A stretch of DNA of 22,957 bases. Origin: an uncultured Mailhella sp. GTDB lineage: Bacteria; Desulfobacterota; Desulfovibrionia; Desulfovibrionales; Desulfovibrionaceae. The stretch covers positions 5,490 to 28,446 of the forward strand of contig CAJTMS010000024.1 of assembly GCA_910577155.1 (NCBI GenBank), written 5' to 3'. A model generated the notes under the pieces. It saw nothing but the letters and a program-made list of their open reading frames with translations, ran no database searches and was not told the DNA's origin. The position numbers and the translations under genes are program-made. Shown here piece by piece: positions 22,663-22,957 of the stretch; position 1 is the stretch's first letter; each line of letters starts with the position of its first letter.

Positions 22663-22957
22663 ATAGTGTCGTCAATTGACTTTTAATTTTTTTAAAACTC
22701 TGTTATTCTCCTAAAAAAAGGAGAGAAATATGAACTACACACATCGTCGTCATGATATATCTGACAGAGTTTGGGAACTTTTAGAACCGCACTTGCCAGG
22801 GAGAGAAGGAACACGAGGTGTGACTGCTCGTGATAATCGATGTTTTCTTAATGCTGTTTTCTGGATAATTCGCACTGGAGCACCTTGGAGAGATTTACCT
22901 CCTGATTATGGAGATTGGAAAAATACTCACCGTCGGTTTTGCCGTTGGAGGGACGCA
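22663..22957 (+). mobile_element. Left end of an IS5-family insertion sequence, cut by the window edge
   Basis: The transposase fragment below is preceded by about 65 bp that look like an IS end: ATAGTGTCGTCAATTGAC from 22663, containing the palindrome GTCAATTGAC. TTAG stands just outside (22659-22662), fitting a YTAR-type target used by part of the IS5 family. The right end and second terminal repeat lie outside the window, so the exact boundary is inferred. Confidence 0.65.
22730..22957 (+). CDS. IS5-family transposase, N-terminal fragment
   Basis: 76 codons are visible up to the window edge, starting MNYTHRRHDISDRVWELLEP. The signature ARDNRCFLNAVFWIIRTGAP, followed by WRDLPPDYGDW and RRFCRWRDA, is the N-terminal DUF4096-type DNA-binding region of IS5-family (IS427-like group) transposases. 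The DDE catalytic domain lies beyond the edge, so intactness cannot be judged. AAGGAGAG lies close upstream of the ATG. IS427-type elements often need a frameshift to make full-length transposase; that is not visible here. Confidence 0.88.
   Translation, partial: MNYTHRRHDISDRVWELLEPHLPGREGTRGVTARDNRCFLNAVFWIIRTGAPWRDLPPDYGDWKNTHRRFCRWRDA

Noticed and set aside
1..22957. CRISPR array, toxin-antitoxin pair, prophage or classical defence genes
   Set aside because: No spaced direct repeats, no paired small toxin/antitoxin frames and no phage structural or nuclease genes were seen.

Overview
The window looks like chromosomal DNA of a low-GC member of the Desulfovibrionaceae (sulfate-reducing or closely related bacteria). 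Three things point there. A secreted tetraheme cytochrome c3 has the alternating CxxCH / CxxxxCH heme motifs typical of Desulfovibrio. The adenylate kinase carries a Cys129/His135/Cys151/Cys154 LID metal site with the same spacing and numbering as I recall for the Desulfovibrio gigas enzyme. The aconitase is of the short, roughly 640-residue Aquifex type. Base composition is clearly AT-richer than in the well-known Desulfovibrio species, so the exact genus is not resolved.

Minus strand, right to left (8143 to 1): the conserved translation and envelope cluster rpsB - tsf - [GT2 glycosyltransferase] - pyrH - frr - uppS - cdsA - dxr - rseP - tsaB (cut by the left edge). It combines ribosome components (S2, EF-Ts, ribosome recycling factor), UMP synthesis, isoprenoid and phospholipid precursor enzymes, a site-2 protease and the tRNA t6A factor TsaB. 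Spacing is tight (1-20 bp, one 8-bp overlap), but two strong hairpin-plus-T-tract terminators sit inside it: after tsf and after frr. A third hairpin separates rpsB from tsf. The rpsB leader is long and can fold into a closed multi-branched structure, a candidate S2 autoregulatory leader.

Minus strand 8343-10602: a two-gene unit of an M24 Xaa-Pro-peptidase-type protein followed by a DUF3089 alpha/beta hydrolase. It diverges from the plus-strand genes across a short intergenic region with promoter-like sequences on both strands.

Plus strand 10758-14207: a compact run of a CoA-binding (YccU-like) protein, a YkgJ-type Cys-rich metal-binding protein, a J-domain protein of unusual layout, adenylate kinase (followed by a strong terminator) and an isochorismatase-like hydrolase. 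A 467-bp non-coding stretch rich in inverted repeats follows (14208-14674).

Plus strand 14675-19956: a sigma-54 activator with a degenerate receiver and a probably leaderless start, then aconitase and a membrane-anchored PpiD/SurA-type peptidyl-prolyl isomerase, apparently one operon. Next come the cytochrome c3 gene with its own promoter, 5' hairpin and terminator, and an unrecognised very acidic protein with a C-terminal coiled coil.

Right end: about 345 bp of AT-rich non-coding DNA, a tRNA-Arg(CCU) gene with promoter and terminator, and the left end plus transposase N-terminus of an IS5-family insertion sequence cut by the window edge. No CRISPR array, prophage or classical defence island is visible. 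The least explained items are the acidic coiled-coil protein, the J-domain protein, the pseudo-receiver activator and the RNA structures around rpsB and cytochrome c3.
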